Source: Alphaproteobacteria bacterium
GTDB taxonomy: Bacteria > Pseudomonadota > Alphaproteobacteria > UBA8366 > Aestuariispiraceae
DNA length: 64,000 bases
Assembly: GCA_024743195.1 (NCBI GenBank)
Contig: JANSXE010000001.1
Span: 248,001 to 312,000, forward strand
Reading direction: 5' to 3'
Position 1 is the first letter of the stretch, and each line of letters begins with the position of its first letter. The notes beneath the pieces were generated by a model. That model saw only the letters and a program-made list of their open reading frames with translations. It made no database searches and had not been told where the DNA came from. The translations under genes were made by a program, and so were the position numbers. Below, piece by piece: positions 9,155 to 18,349 of this stretch.

Positions 9155-10276
9155 TCAATCCCGCTTGAGCGGGGGGATGGGATCGAGCGGGGGGCCGCAC
9201 TGCGCGCGGTGGCGCAACAGATGGTCGGCGAGGACCAGGGCGGCCATCGCCTCCCCCACCGGGACGGCGCGGATGCCGACGCAGGGGTCGTGCCGGCCCT
9301 TGGTGACGATCTCGGTTTCCTCGCCGGCGCTGGTGACGGTGTCGCGCGGCGTCAGAATCGAACTGGTCGGCTTCACCGCGAAGCGCACCACCACCGGCTG
9401 GCCGCTGGAAATCCCGCCCAACACGCCGCCGGCGTTGTTGGCGCGGAAGATCGGGCGGCCGTCATTGCCGATGCGGATCTCGTCCGCGTTCTCCTCGCCC
9501 GAGAGCGCGGCCGAGGCGAATCCGGCCCCGATCTCGACGCCCTTGACCGCGTTGATCGACATCATCGCCGCCGCCAGATCCGCGTCGAGCTTGCCATAGA
9601 TCGGCGCGCCCAGACCGGGCGGCGCGCCGTCGGCGACCACCTCGATCACCGCGCCGCAGGAGGATCCGGCCTTGCGCACGCCGTCCAGATAGTCGGCCCA
9701 GCGTTCGGCCGCCTGCGGGTCGGGGCAGAAGAAGGGGTTCTCGTCGACGGCCTCCCACCGCCAGCGGTCGCGGTCGATCCCATGCGGCCCCATCTGGACG
9801 AGCGCGCCGCGGACCGAGACGCCGCCGGGGACGAGCGCGTCCAGCACCTTGCGAGCCACCGCGCCGGCCGCAACCCGCATCGCCGTCTCGCGCGCGGAGG
9901 AGCGCCCGCCGCCGCGCGGGTCGCGCCGGCCGTATTTCATATCGTAGGTGTAGTCGGCGTGGCCGGGGCGGAACTTGGCCGCGATCTCCGAATAGTCCTT
10001 GGAGCGCTGATCGACATTGTGGACGACGAGCGCGATCGGCGTTCCCGTCGTCTCTCCCTCATAGACGCCGGAGAGGATCTCGACCCGGTCCGGCTCGCGC
10101 CGCTGGGTGGTGTATTTCGACTGACCCGGGCGGCGCCGGTCCATATAGGGCTGAATGTCGGCCTCGCTGAGCGCGATCCCGGGCGGGCAGCCGTCGACCA
10201 CGCAGCCGATCGCCGGCCCGTGGCTTTCGCCCCAGCTCGTGAATCGGAACAGCTGTCCGGTGGTGTTGAAGGACAT
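9155..10276 (-). CDS. aroC: Chorismate synthase
   Basis: The enzyme converts 5-enolpyruvylshikimate-3-phosphate to chorismate with reduced FMN, the last shared step to aromatic amino acids. The 373-aa length is normal. Signatures are present: [22 protein letters not shown] near the N-terminus (positions 10-31), [20 protein letters not shown] in the FMN region, and a C-terminal block ending [20 protein letters not shown]. The start [10 protein letters not shown] matches the family. A longer open frame exists upstream but overlaps fabI and carries no homology. It lies 41 bp downstream of fabI. Confidence 0.97.
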   Translation of the reverse strand: MSFNTTGQLFRFTSWGESHGPAIGCVVDGCPPGIALSEADIQPYMDRRRPGQSKYTTQRREPDRVEILSGVYEGETTGTPIALVVHNVDQRSKDYSEIAAKFRPGHADYTYDMKYGRRDPRGGGRSSARETAMRVAAGAVARKVLDALVPGGVSVRGALVQMGPHGIDRDRWRWEAVDENPFFCPDPQAAERWADYLDGVRKAGSSCGAVIEVVADGAPPGLGAPIYGKLDADLAAAMMSINAVKGVEIGAGFASAALSGEENADEIRIGNDGRPIFRANNAGGVLGGISSGQPVVVRFAVKPTSSILTPRDTVTSAGEETEIVTKGRHDPCVGIRAVPVGEAMAALVLADHLLRHRAQCGPPLDPIPPLKRD

Positions 10277-10317
10277 GGGATCGCCTTCGCTTGCGGGCGC
10301 GAACGCACCGCCGACGC

Positions 10318-11178
10318 TCACGCCTTGCGGCGCAGCCCCTGCAGCAGTTCGGAGATCTGGTCGGCCGCGTCCTCGCGCACCATGCCGACCGTGTGATAGC
10401 CGCAATCGACGTGATGCACCTCGCCCGTCGCCCCGGTGGAGAGGTCCGAGAGCAGGTAGAGCCCCGCCCCGCCGACTTCGTCGATGGTGACGTTTCGGCG
10501 CAGCGGCGAATTCAGCTCGTTCCATTTCAGGATGTAGCGGAAATCGCCGATGCCGCTCGCCGCCAGCGTCTTGATCGGCCCGGCGGAGATCGCGTTGACG
10601 CGGATGTTGCGCTTGCCCAGATCGACCGCGAGATAGCGCACCGACGCCTCCAGCGCCGCCTTGGCCACGCCCATGACGTTGTAGTGCGGCATCACCCGCT
10701 CCGCCCCGAAATAGGTCAGCGTCAGAACCGACCCCCCGTCCGTCATCAAGGGGGCCGCGCGCTGGCACAGCGCGGTCAGCGAGTAGCAGGATATGTCCAT
10801 CGTGCGCAGGAAGTTGGCGCGCGTGGTGGCGAGGTACTCGCCCTTCAACTCGTCCTTGTCGGAATAGGCGATGGCGTGCACCAGGAAATCGATCGAGCCC
10901 CAGCGCTCGGCCAGCGTCTCAAAGACGGTCTCGACGCTCTCCTCGTCGGTGACGTCGCAGGGCAGCACCATGTCGGGCGAGCACCCAAGGCTCTCGGCCA
11001 GCGGGACGACCCGCTTCTTCAGCGCGTCGCCCTGATAGGTGAAGGCGATCTCCGCGCCCTGGGCCGCGATCGCGCGCGCGATGCCCCAGGCGATCGACTT
11101 GTCGTTCGCGACGCCCAGAATGACGCCGCGCTTGCCGGCCATCAGCGCGCCCGGCTGAATGGGCCCGGAACCGTCCAT
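10318..11178 (-). CDS. fabI: Enoyl-[acyl-carrier-protein] reductase (NADH), FabI type
   Basis: FabI reduces trans-2-enoyl-ACP in the last step of each fatty-acid elongation cycle. The 286-aa SDR-fold protein has the divergent FabI cofactor motif ([13 protein letters not shown]) and the catalytic Tyr-x6-Lys (YNVMGVAK), with a second conserved Tyr in LTLTYFGAE. The start at 11178 (MDGSGPIQ) is supported by the purine-rich GGGAGAGG 6-7 bases upstream; an internal start at 11142 (MAGKRGV) gives a more typical N-terminus and cannot be excluded. It heads the minus-strand fabI-aroC-GNAT series. Confidence 0.96.
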   Translation of the reverse strand: MDGSGPIQPGALMAGKRGVILGVANDKSIAWGIARAIAAQGAEIAFTYQGDALKKRVVPLAESLGCSPDMVLPCDVTDEESVETVFETLAERWGSIDFLVHAIAYSDKDELKGEYLATTRANFLRTMDISCYSLTALCQRAAPLMTDGGSVLTLTYFGAERVMPHYNVMGVAKAALEASVRYLAVDLGKRNIRVNAISAGPIKTLAASGIGDFRYILKWNELNSPLRRNVTIDEVGGAGLYLLSDLSTGATGEVHHVDCGYHTVGMVREDAADQISELLQGLRRKA

Positions 11179-11403
11179 GCCGCACCTCTCCCTGATGATG
11201 CGACGCCGCAGGACCGCGGCGCCGGATGACCCCCGCTGACGGGTCGGCTGTTTCCCCGAAAAATCCGGCGCAGTGCGGCCGAACGCGCGCATCCTACACC
11301 ATGGGCCGGACCCGTCAAAGCCGGCGTGGTTCGCCGCGCCCGCAGCGCGGTTCCGCCCGCCGCCGCGCCCCGCTATACTGCGACCGCGAAAGGGAGGCCG
11401 GCG

Positions 11404-12831
11404 ATGTCGGAAGAGACCGAGGCGGCGCGCGGCGCCGACGGACCGGAGGAGCCGGCGCGCGCGCCGAATCCGGCCCGCGTCTTCGCGCGCTTCCTGCTCT
11501 ATGTCGGGGAGCGCTTCCAACATGACGGCTGCACCCAGCGCGCGGCGGGCCTGACCTTCTCCGCGCTGCTCGCCATGGTGCCGCTTCTGGCCGTGAGTTT
11601 CGCGATCTTCGCGGCCTTCCCGGCCTATGATTCGCTGCAAGCGGCGGTGCAGGATTACATCTTCGAGAATTTCGTGCCGCAGGTCGGCGCCGAGGTGCAG
11701 TCCTATCTGGAGACCTTCACCGCCCAGACCGGCAAGTTGTCCGCGGTGGGCGTCGTCTTCCTGGCCGTGACGGCGGTGCTGCTGCTGCTGAACGTGAACG
11801 GGGCCCTGAATACGATCTGGCGGGCCCGGCAATCCCGCGGGCTGGTGACGCGGCTTATGGTCTTCTGGTCGGTGCTGACGCTGACGCCGATGTTGTTCGG
11901 CGCCTCGATCTCGCTGTCGAGCGTGCTGTTCGCCGCCGCGCGCGAGACCGGGGTGGAGAGCGTAACCGGCGGTCTGACGCGCTTCGCCTTCGTGCTGCCG
12001 TTCCTGCTGCAGGCGGCGGCGCTCTCGATCCTGTTCCTGGTGATGCCCAACGCGCCGGTTCGGCGCCGCGACGCGGTGATGGGCGGGCTCGTCGCCTCGG
12101 TGCTTCTGGAGGCGTTGAAGAAGGGCTTCGGCCTCTACGTCACGCACTTTCCGACCTATGAGACGATCTACGGCGTCATGGCGACGATCCCGATCTTCCT
12201 GCTCTGGGTCTATCTGAGCTGGATGGTGATCCTGTTCGGCGCGGAGTTCGCCGCCGCCTTGCCCGAATGGCGCGCCGGTCAGCGCAAGGTGGGCCGCGAG
12301 GCGCTGACGCCGATTCGACGGCTGACGGCCGCGCTCGCGATCCTGCACGCCCTGAGCCGCAGCGCGCGCACCGGGGAGACGCTGTCGGAGCGGCGCCTGG
12401 CGCGGTCCGCCGGATTGGCGCCGGACGCGCTGGGCTGGGCCACGCGCCGCCTGGAGCAAACCCGCTACATCGCCCGCTCCGCCCGCAATCACTGGGTCCT
12501 AAGCCGCGATCTGGAGACCGCGCGGCTGGTCGACCTGCATCGCGATCTCGGGCTCGACCTCGGGCCGGGAATCCCGCGCCGGCAGCTTCGCACCGCCTGG
12601 GGCCGGCGCTTCGCGGAATCGGTCGACGCGCTGGAAGCGGCCGGAGAGGAGGCGATGGGCGCGCCACTGAAGACCCTTCTCGCCCCGCCGGAGGTCGGCG
12701 GGGAGCCTGCGCGCGACCATGCTCTCTCCGCCGCCCAGTCGGAGGACGGCGAGAGCGATCCGGCCGCGCGCGGCTTCAACGCCCGCGTGCTGGCGCTGAT
12801 CGGCCTCGGCACGCTGGGCCAGGCGAGCTGA
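11404..12831 (+). CDS. YihY/BrkB (UPF0761) family inner-membrane protein
   Basis: A 475-aa integral membrane protein of the YihY family, once misnamed ribonuclease BN. The hallmark N-terminal block CTQRAAGLTFSALLAMVPLLAV is followed by about six hydrophobic segments up to residue 285 (ending LWVYLSWMVILFGAEFAAALPEW). The C-terminal ~180 residues are soluble; the part reading TLSERRLARSAGLAPDALGWATRRL looks like a winged helix. The function is unproven in the family. An AGGGAGG sequence lies about 6 bases before the ATG. It is divergent from fabI across 225 bp that contain no other gene. Confidence 0.9.
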   Translation: MSEETEAARGADGPEEPARAPNPARVFARFLLYVGERFQHDGCTQRAAGLTFSALLAMVPLLAVSFAIFAAFPAYDSLQAAVQDYIFENFVPQVGAEVQSYLETFTAQTGKLSAVGVVFLAVTAVLLLLNVNGALNTIWRARQSRGLVTRLMVFWSVLTLTPMLFGASISLSSVLFAAARETGVESVTGGLTRFAFVLPFLLQAAALSILFLVMPNAPVRRRDAVMGGLVASVLLEALKKGFGLYVTHFPTYETIYGVMATIPIFLLWVYLSWMVILFGAEFAAALPEWRAGQRKVGREALTPIRRLTAALAILHALSRSARTGETLSERRLARSAGLAPDALGWATRRLEQTRYIARSARNHWVLSRDLETARLVDLHRDLGLDLGPGIPRRQLRTAWGRRFAESVDALEAAGEEAMGAPLKTLLAPPEVGGEPARDHALSAAQSEDGESDPAARGFNARVLALIGLGTLGQAS

Positions 12832-12887
12832 GCCCGCCCCTCCCCCTTCGCGCGCTCCGCCCCGTCTCCCCCCCCGCCGAAAGAAAG

Positions 12888-12914
12888 CGCCGCGCTTCGA
12901 AACGAAGCGCGGCG
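12888..12914 (-). terminator. Hairpin terminator, best oriented for the minus strand
   Basis: A perfect 12-bp stem (CGCCGCGCTTCG) with a 3-base loop. On the minus strand it is followed by CTTTCTTT, a U-rich tract, so it fits an intrinsic terminator for the HicA-like gene. The plus-strand side lacks a T run, although it also lies just after the YihY gene. Confidence 0.65.
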
Positions 12915-12966
12915 AGAGGGAATAGGGACAGGGAATCACAACAGGGAGGGAAACCTTACGCTCGCG

Positions 12967-13233
12967 TCAGAGCGGATAGTCGCGCGTCGGATCCACGCCG
13001 CAATCAGTCAGGAAATGGCGCAGTTGCATCACCTCCTCCCGCGGGACCCCGTGACGGGCGTGCTTGAAGGCGGCCGTCTTGCCGTTCAGCGTGACCGCGA
13101 TCTTGGAGCCGTGACGCTCCTCGATCTCGGCGCCGAGTTCGCGCAGGACGTTCTGGACCTGCCCGAAATCGATGTTGTCGTTGAACGGATGCGCGAACAG
13201 CGCATGCAGGACCTTGCGGTGCTTGTGATTCAT
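12967..13233 (-). CDS. Small HicA-like / conserved hypothetical protein
   Basis: An 88-aa protein with a compact alpha-beta pattern: MNHKHRKVLHALFAHP, then NVLRELGAEIEERHGSKIAV, VTLNGKTAAFKHARH and EEVMQLRHFLTDCGV. This order, with the late His before a helix, recalls the double-stranded RNA-binding-like fold of HicA mRNA interferases, and relatives are often named HicA-like. No HicB antitoxin gene lies next to it, so a toxin role is doubtful. The start MNHKHRK (13233) fits the family better than in-frame codons upstream. A strong minus-strand hairpin follows about 50 bases after the stop. Confidence 0.65.
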   Translation of the reverse strand: MNHKHRKVLHALFAHPFNDNIDFGQVQNVLRELGAEIEERHGSKIAVTLNGKTAAFKHARHGVPREEVMQLRHFLTDCGVDPTRDYPL

Positions 13234-13349
13234 CGGAGCGTCTATCCTCGATACTGATCGCAACAACAGCGTACGACGCGAAGGTAGGCGCGGGCGGCGG
13301 GTCCGTCCTTGATCCCGATCAAACGCGCGGAGTGCGCGCGCGCCTCTCG

Positions 13350-14267
13350 TCAGGGATTGTCGAGGCCGGCCCGCTTGCGCACGTCATAGTCGTAGTCCTT
13401 CGACCAGTCCTTGACGAAATCCACCAGGTCCTTGTCCGGCTTGTCGGGCAACAGGACCTTGAGGCGGATGAACTGGTCGCCCGGCTGCGCGCCGCGCCGG
13501 GCGATTCCCTTGCCGCGCAGCCGCAGGGTCGAGCCGGTGTTGGAGCCGGTCGGCACGGTCACGGACACCTGGCCGTGGATCGTCGGAACGGTGATCTTGG
13601 CGCCCAGCACCGCTTCGGAGAGCGTGATCGGCACGTCGACGAAGACGTCGTCGCCGTCACGCTCGAAGAAGCGGTGCGGGTCGACCTGAACCTCGACATA
13701 GGCGTCGCCGGCCCCGCCGCCGCCCATGCCGGGCATGCCTTGCCCCTTGAGCCGCAGGGTCTGGCCGTCCTCGGCGCCGGCCGGGATGGCCACGTCGATC
13801 GACTTGCCGTCATAGAGGGTCACGCGGCGCTTGGCGCCCCGGGCCGCGTCCAGGAAGGAGACGCGCACCGAGTAGTTCACGTCCTTGCCCTTCATCCGCA
13901 CGGTTCGGGTGCGCGCCCGGGCCCGCGCGCCGCCGAACAGATCGGCGAAGATATCCTCCGCCGCGCCGCCGCCGAAGCCGCCGCCTCCGTATCGAGCGCC
14001 GGCTCCGGCGCCGGCCCCGGGTCCGTAGGCCGAGTAGCCCCGCGGCGTGCCGTCGGCGTTGATTTCGCCGCGGTCGTAGGCGGCCCGCTTCTCCTTGTCG
14101 GCGAGCAACTGGTAGGCTTGGCTCACCTCCTTGAAGCGCTGCTCGACGATCGGATCGTCCGGATTGAGGTCCGGATGCAATTCCTTCGCGAGCGTGCGGT
14201 AGGCGCGCTTGATGGCGTCGGCGTCCGCGTTTCGCAAAACGCCGAGAACGTCATAGGGATCCTTCAT
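13350..14267 (-). CDS. DnaJ-family co-chaperone (CbpA-like)
   Basis: About 305 aa. An N-terminal J domain (MKDPYDVLGVLRNAD onwards) has the HPD tripeptide in KELHPDLNPDD, which stimulates DnaK ATPase. A Gly-rich linker (about residues 85-120) leads into the two-part DnaJ C-terminal substrate-binding domain (RVTLYDGKSIDVAIPAGAED, VTVPTGSNTGSTLRLRGKG). There is no Cys-rich zinc-finger domain, so it is CbpA-type rather than true DnaJ. The start could be six codons earlier (14285); neither has a strong ribosome-binding site. It lies 28-46 bp from the lipoprotein gene on the same strand. Confidence 0.92.
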   Translation of the reverse strand: MKDPYDVLGVLRNADADAIKRAYRTLAKELHPDLNPDDPIVEQRFKEVSQAYQLLADKEKRAAYDRGEINADGTPRGYSAYGPGAGAGAGARYGGGGFGGGAAEDIFADLFGGARARARTRTVRMKGKDVNYSVRVSFLDAARGAKRRVTLYDGKSIDVAIPAGAEDGQTLRLKGQGMPGMGGGGAGDAYVEVQVDPHRFFERDGDDVFVDVPITLSEAVLGAKITVPTIHGQVSVTVPTGSNTGSTLRLRGKGIARRGAQPGDQFIRLKVLLPDKPDKDLVDFVKDWSKDYDYDVRKRAGLDNP

Positions 14268-14313
14268 CGTCGCACCGGCGGCCATGCTGACTTAACGCGC
14301 CCTGCCGCCCCCC

Positions 14314-14808
14314 TCAGGACTGAATCTGCCAGGAGCCGTCCGGCTGGCGGCAGGCCGTCCCGTAGGCTTCTTCCGTTTGCCCGCCGATCGTCACCGTCTG
14401 CTGGAACTCCCGGCAATAGGTTCCGTCGGCGCGCTGGTAGGTCTCGACCGGCGTGACGGTGCCCTGGACGTTCCTGTTCGGGTTGCTCCAGCTCGAAGTG
14501 CTGTCGTCCTGGACATGCTCAAGCGTCGCCTGGGTGGTGCGCTCCATCTTCATGCGGCTCACGTCGTCCATGGTGCGGCCGATGGCCGATCCCGCGATCG
14601 CGCCCAGAAGCACGCCGGTGCCTGTCGCGATCAACCGCCCCGAGCCGCTGCCGAACTGCGATCCCAGGAGCCCGCCAAGGACCGCGCCGCCCACGCCGCC
14701 GATGGTCTCGTTGGCTCCCTGATTCTGCGCGCAGCCCGCAAGCGCCAAGCCGCCCGCCAGCACGAGCACGCCCGCCTTGCCGAAAATCGTCCGTCGACCC
14801 GTAGCCAT
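14314..14808 (-). CDS. Glycine-zipper outer-membrane lipoprotein (17-kDa antigen-like)
   Basis: A 164-aa lipoprotein: the signal peptide ends in the lipobox LALAGC (Cys about residue 26). Next comes a glycine-zipper segment (GGVGGAVLGGLLGSQFGSGS and GTGVLLGAIAGSAIG), typical of the Rickettsia 17-kDa surface antigen family. The soluble C-terminal domain has two Cys residues (DGTYCREFQQTV and AYGTACRQPDGSW) in the usual places. It probably sits in the outer membrane with a structural or envelope-stress role. The start has GGAGGTGA 5 bases upstream. Confidence 0.9.
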   Translation of the reverse strand: MATGRRTIFGKAGVLVLAGGLALAGCAQNQGANETIGGVGGAVLGGLLGSQFGSGSGRLIATGTGVLLGAIAGSAIGRTMDDVSRMKMERTTQATLEHVQDDSTSSWSNPNRNVQGTVTPVETYQRADGTYCREFQQTVTIGGQTEEAYGTACRQPDGSWQIQS

Positions 14809-15096
14809 CGCTCACCTCCACCGCAAAAGGGACGCGCATCATAGGGGCCCAGAACGCCCCGTCGCGCCGCCGTGTCACACTCCGTCACTCTTGGTCCATC
14901 CACCAGCCGCGCCGTCCCGGGCGCCTGGCGCGTCCAAGCAAGTCGCGCGCCAGCATAGGGCGGGATTTCGGGTTTCTCACCCCCCGGCGCGGGCTATATG
15001 TAGCCTCATGAGGAAATATGGCCTTTGCAAGGCCGAACGGGAAGAGCCCGACGCTTCAGTAAGGGGCCCGGGCGCGGTGTTCGAGGGGTGCAACCG

Positions 15097-15696
15097 ATGA
15101 CGGATTTGAGCGGACGCGATCCGTTCGAACTGTTCCAGGAGTGGCTGGACGAGGCGAGCGAGAGCGAACCGAACGATCCCAACGCGATGGCGATCGCGAC
15201 CGCCGACGCCGAGGGCCGGCCCTCGCTGCGCATGGTGCTGCTGAAGGGCTTCGATCCGGCCGGCTTCGTCTTCTACACCAATCTGGAGAGCCGCAAGGGA
15301 ACGCAATTGGCGGAGAACGCCAACGCCGCCCTGCTGTTCCATTGGAAGAGCCTGCGCCGCCAGGTGCGCGTCGAAGGCCCGGTCGAACCGGTGAGCGAGG
15401 CGGAGGCCGACGAGTATTTCGCAACACGCGCCCGCGGCAGCCAGATCGGCGCCTGGGCCAGCGACCAGTCGCGGCCGCTGGAGTCGCGCTACGCGCTGGA
15501 GAAGAAGGTCGCCAAGTTCGGCGCCAAGTTCGGCGTCTCCACGGTCGCGCGGCCGCCGCACTGGTCGGGCTTCCGGATCAAGCCCGCGCGCATCGAGTTC
15601 TGGAAGGACGGCGCCTTCCGGCTGCACGACCGGTTTCTGTTCGAGCCCTCGTCCGAGGTCGAATCGGGCTGGCGGGTGACGCGGCTCTATCCGTGA
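15097..15696 (+). CDS. pdxH: Pyridoxamine/pyridoxine 5'-phosphate oxidase
   Basis: PdxH oxidises PNP/PMP to pyridoxal 5'-phosphate with FMN, supplying cofactor to enzymes such as the PLP-dependent proteins in this window. The 199-aa length is normal. Recognisable blocks are [55 protein letters not shown], and the C-terminal [17 protein letters not shown] with the terminal RLYP. The start [10 protein letters not shown] at 15097 follows a GAGGGG sequence. It is divergent from the lipoprotein gene across 288 bp with no other gene. Confidence 0.96.
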   Translation: MTDLSGRDPFELFQEWLDEASESEPNDPNAMAIATADAEGRPSLRMVLLKGFDPAGFVFYTNLESRKGTQLAENANAALLFHWKSLRRQVRVEGPVEPVSEAEADEYFATRARGSQIGAWASDQSRPLESRYALEKKVAKFGAKFGVSTVARPPHWSGFRIKPARIEFWKDGAFRLHDRFLFEPSSEVESGWRVTRLYP

Positions 15697-15768
15697 GCCC
15701 GCGGCCATCGGGTGGCGGCGCATGCACCCCCTTCTCTTTCCGGCCGCCCGGGCCCACACTGCGCCGCG

Positions 15769-16803
15769 ATGGCTGATCCGATGAAATCGCTCGGCGGCGG
15801 AGAGGATGCGGCGCGTCGTCTGACGCGGCTCGCCACCTACGCGTCGGTTGCGACGGCGCTGATCCTGATCGGCGCCAAGCTGGGGGCGTGGTACGCCACC
15901 GAATCGATCGCGCTGTTCTCGAGCCTGATCGATTCGCTGCTGGACCTGTTCGCCTCGCTGATCACGCTCTTCGCCGTGCGCCACGCGCTGACGCCGGCCG
16001 ACGCCGAGCACCGTTTCGGACACGGCAAGGCCGAACCTCTGGCCGCCATGCTGCAGAGCGGCTTCATCGCCGGCTCGGCCGTATTGCTGCTGGTGGAGGC
16101 GGTGGACCGCCTGATCGCGCCGCAGCCGATCGCGCGCACCGAAATCGGGATTGCGGTGATGATCCTGTCGATCGTCGCCACGCTGGGGCTCGTCGCCTTT
16201 CAGAGCTACGTCATCCGGCGATCGCAGTCGGTCGCCATCAAGGCGGACAGCGTGCATTATCAGGCGGATCTGCTGGCAAACGCCGGCGTCATCGCGGCGT
16301 TGGTGTTGAGCGGCTATTTCGCCCTGCCGTTGGTGGACCCCCTGTTCGGGATCGGCATCGCTTTCTATATCCTCAAAGGGGCTTGGGATATTGGACGGGA
16401 CGCCTATCAGATGCTGATGGACCGGGAACTGCCGGACGAGGATCGCGAGGCGATCCAGCGCATTGCGCTCGGCTATTCCGGGGTCTTGGGCGTGCACGAT
16501 CTGCGCACGCGCCAGAGCGGGCCCGACCGCTTCATCCAGATGCATCTGGACCTGAACGGGGCGCTGACGCTGAACCGCGCCCACGCCATCGCCGACGCGG
16601 TCGAGAAGGAGGTGATGGCGCGCTTCCCCGGCGCTGAGGTGCTGATCCATCAGGACCCCGTCACGCCCGATTCGCCGCCCGACGTCACGGACCGGGACGG
16701 CGGCGACGCCGTCGGCATCCGCGCCAGCGTCGAGCCGCCCCGCCGCAGCGTCCGCAAAACAGCCGGCGCCCCGCCCTCCGCGCCGGAAGGAGAGCCCGAA
16801 TGA
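15769..16803 (+). CDS. Cation diffusion facilitator metal exporter (FieF-like)
   Basis: A 344-aa CDF protein exporting divalent metals (Zn, Fe, Cd or similar) by proton antiport. TM2 carries SLIDSLLDLFAS with the metal-site Asp pair, the loop has HRFGHGKAEPLAAM, and TM5 has HYQADLLANAGV with the second His/Asp pair. This is the tetrahedral A-site pattern of FieF/YiiP. The C-terminal cytoplasmic ferredoxin-like domain (GVLGVHDLRTRQSGPDRFIQMHL) is complete. The extra ~45 residues at the end are Pro/Arg-rich and probably disordered. The stop overlaps the start of the SDR gene by 4 bp (ATGA). Confidence 0.92.
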   Translation: MADPMKSLGGGEDAARRLTRLATYASVATALILIGAKLGAWYATESIALFSSLIDSLLDLFASLITLFAVRHALTPADAEHRFGHGKAEPLAAMLQSGFIAGSAVLLLVEAVDRLIAPQPIARTEIGIAVMILSIVATLGLVAFQSYVIRRSQSVAIKADSVHYQADLLANAGVIAALVLSGYFALPLVDPLFGIGIAFYILKGAWDIGRDAYQMLMDRELPDEDREAIQRIALGYSGVLGVHDLRTRQSGPDRFIQMHLDLNGALTLNRAHAIADAVEKEVMARFPGAEVLIHQDPVTPDSPPDVTDRDGGDAVGIRASVEPPRRSVRKTAGAPPSAPEGEPE

Positions 16804-17600
16804 GCCAGCCAGCCCCCGACGCCGGACACGACCCTGGCCGCAAGACCATCGTGCTGACCGGGGCCAGCCGCGGCATCGGCCACGCCACGGTGCAACGCTT
16901 CTCGGACGAGAACTGGCGCATCGTCACCTGCTCGCGCGAAGACATCCCGGCGCACTGCAAGGCGGACCCGAACTGGACCCACCATATTCCGACGGACCTC
17001 GCCGATCCGGACTCGGTGCAGGCCTTCATCCGGCAGGCGAACGAGATTCTCGGCGACGAGCCGGTGCACGCGCTGGTCAACAACGCCGCCGTCTCGCCCA
17101 AGAGCGCGGTGAAGGAGCGGCTCGGCTGCCTCAACGGCGATCTCGCGCAATGGCGCAAGGTCTATGAGTTGAACTTCTTCACGCCGCTCGCGCTCTGTCG
17201 CGGCTTCGCCGCCGCGCTGGGCCGCGCCGGGCGCTTGGAGGACGCGGACGGCAAGCGCGCCGGGGCGGCGATCGTCAACATCACCTCGATCGCGGGGCAT
17301 GTCATCCACCCCTTCGCGGGCTCGGCCTACTCGACCTCGAAGGCGGGGCTGTCGGCGCTGACCCGGGAACTGGCGGTGGAGTTCGCGCAGCTCGGCGTGC
17401 GCGTCAACGCGGTCGCGCCGGGCGAGATCGAGACCGGCATGATCGGCCCCGAATACGAGCCGCTGATCCCGCGCATCCCGATGCAGCGCATGGGGACGCC
17501 GGCGGAGGTGGCGGGCGCCGTCTTCCAACTCTGCAACGGCGATTTCAGCTACGTCACCGGCACCGAGGTCTTCGTGACCGGCGGCCAGCACGTCTACTGA
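16800..17600 (+). CDS. Short-chain dehydrogenase/reductase
   Basis: A classical 266-aa SDR. It has the TGASRGIGHATV dinucleotide-binding motif, LVNNAAVSP, a catalytic Ser in NITSIAG, and YSTSKAGLSALTRELAVEF containing Tyr-x3-Lys. The C-terminal block RVNAVAPGEIETGMIG and the terminal VTGTEVFVTGGQHVY agree with the FabG-like group. The substrate is unknown. It is translationally coupled to the CDF gene by an ATGA overlap. The pairing with a metal exporter offers no obvious functional link. Confidence 0.9.
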   Translation: MSQPAPDAGHDPGRKTIVLTGASRGIGHATVQRFSDENWRIVTCSREDIPAHCKADPNWTHHIPTDLADPDSVQAFIRQANEILGDEPVHALVNNAAVSPKSAVKERLGCLNGDLAQWRKVYELNFFTPLALCRGFAAALGRAGRLEDADGKRAGAAIVNITSIAGHVIHPFAGSAYSTSKAGLSALTRELAVEFAQLGVRVNAVAPGEIETGMIGPEYEPLIPRIPMQRMGTPAEVAGAVFQLCNGDFSYVTGTEVFVTGGQHVY

Positions 17601-17616
17601 GCGGCGCAGGACGGGG

Positions 17617-18156
17617 CTACAGCTCCAGCGCGTCCATCCGCGCCTCGAGCCAGGCGAGGCGCTTGTCGGCCAGGTCGATGTCGAAGGCGGCCCATTCGGC
17701 CATCGGGCGGCCGGCGTACTCGGCGGCGAGTTCGTCGAGCCGCGCGCGCTCGGTGCGCACCAGATCGGCGATCATGTCGAGCTGATCCTCCTGCGCCTCG
17801 GCGTCGAGCAGCGGCAGGAAGCGCAGCTTCAAGAGCAGCACGAGCCGGCTGACGTCGTTCAGCGGCGCCCGCAGCAGCGCGCCCATCAACAGATGGAAGG
17901 CGCGCCGGCCGGCGTCCGTGACGGCGATCTCGCGCTCGTCGGAGCCCTCGGCGCCCGAAACCGTCTCCGCCAACCCCTCGATCAACAGCAACTCCAGCGA
18001 GGAGCCGAGCAGGTCGAGCGACGGCCCGACCACGCGCGCGGTGAAGAAGCGGATCTCCTGCCCCAGATCGCCATAGCCGCGCGGCCCCTCCATCAGCCCG
18101 CCGAGCGCGGCGAGCCGAACGGCTTCGGTGGGAACGAGAGAACGGTCGCGATACAT
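17617..18156 (-). CDS. PadR-like transcriptional regulator
   Basis: The 179-aa protein has an N-terminal region that could form a winged helix (MYRDRSLVPTEAVRLAALG, LELLLIEGLAE and REIAVTDAGRRAF, the last resembling the PadR wing). A helical C-terminal half (LLLKLRFLPLLDAEAQEDQL to the end) resembles the PadR dimerisation domain. The DNA-recognition half is divergent, so the call is moderate. The start at 18156 is chosen because upstream in-frame sequence is a Pro-rich translation of a 12-bp repeat. It lies 193 bp downstream of the ABC importer operon on the same strand and might regulate it, which is inference. Confidence 0.6.
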   Translation of the reverse strand: MYRDRSLVPTEAVRLAALGGLMEGPRGYGDLGQEIRFFTARVVGPSLDLLGSSLELLLIEGLAETVSGAEGSDEREIAVTDAGRRAFHLLMGALLRAPLNDVSRLVLLLKLRFLPLLDAEAQEDQLDMIADLVRTERARLDELAAEYAGRPMAEWAAFDIDLADKRLAWLEARMDALEL

Positions 18157-18177
18157 GATGACAGGCCTCTTCTGCAC

Positions 18178-18210
18178 GGGCGGCTGCGGGGGCGGCTGCG
18201 GGGGCGGCTT
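18178..18210. repeat. Short 12-bp tandem repeat (GGCGGCTGCGGG)
   Basis: About 2.7 copies of a GC-rich 12-mer lie just upstream of the PadR-like start codon. It looks like replication-slippage sequence; no gene is supported in it. Confidence 0.6.
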
Positions 18211-18349
18211 AGGGACCGCCGGCGCCGACTGTAAGGCGATGGGGCCGGCGACGCCAGCGTTGCGAACGGTTGTCAACCCACCCGAACAACGAAGCGGCGC
18301 GCCGCCGAAGCGCGCGCGCCGCTCTTGCACCGATCGTCCGGCCGCCCGG

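Noticed and set aside
10318-12492. N-terminally extended fabI
   Set aside because: The extension is antisense to the YihY gene; the ribosome-binding site and family alignment place the start at 11178 or 11142.
12967-13233. HicA toxin of a toxin-antitoxin pair
   Set aside because: No HicB-like antitoxin gene is adjacent; only the small fold resembles HicA.
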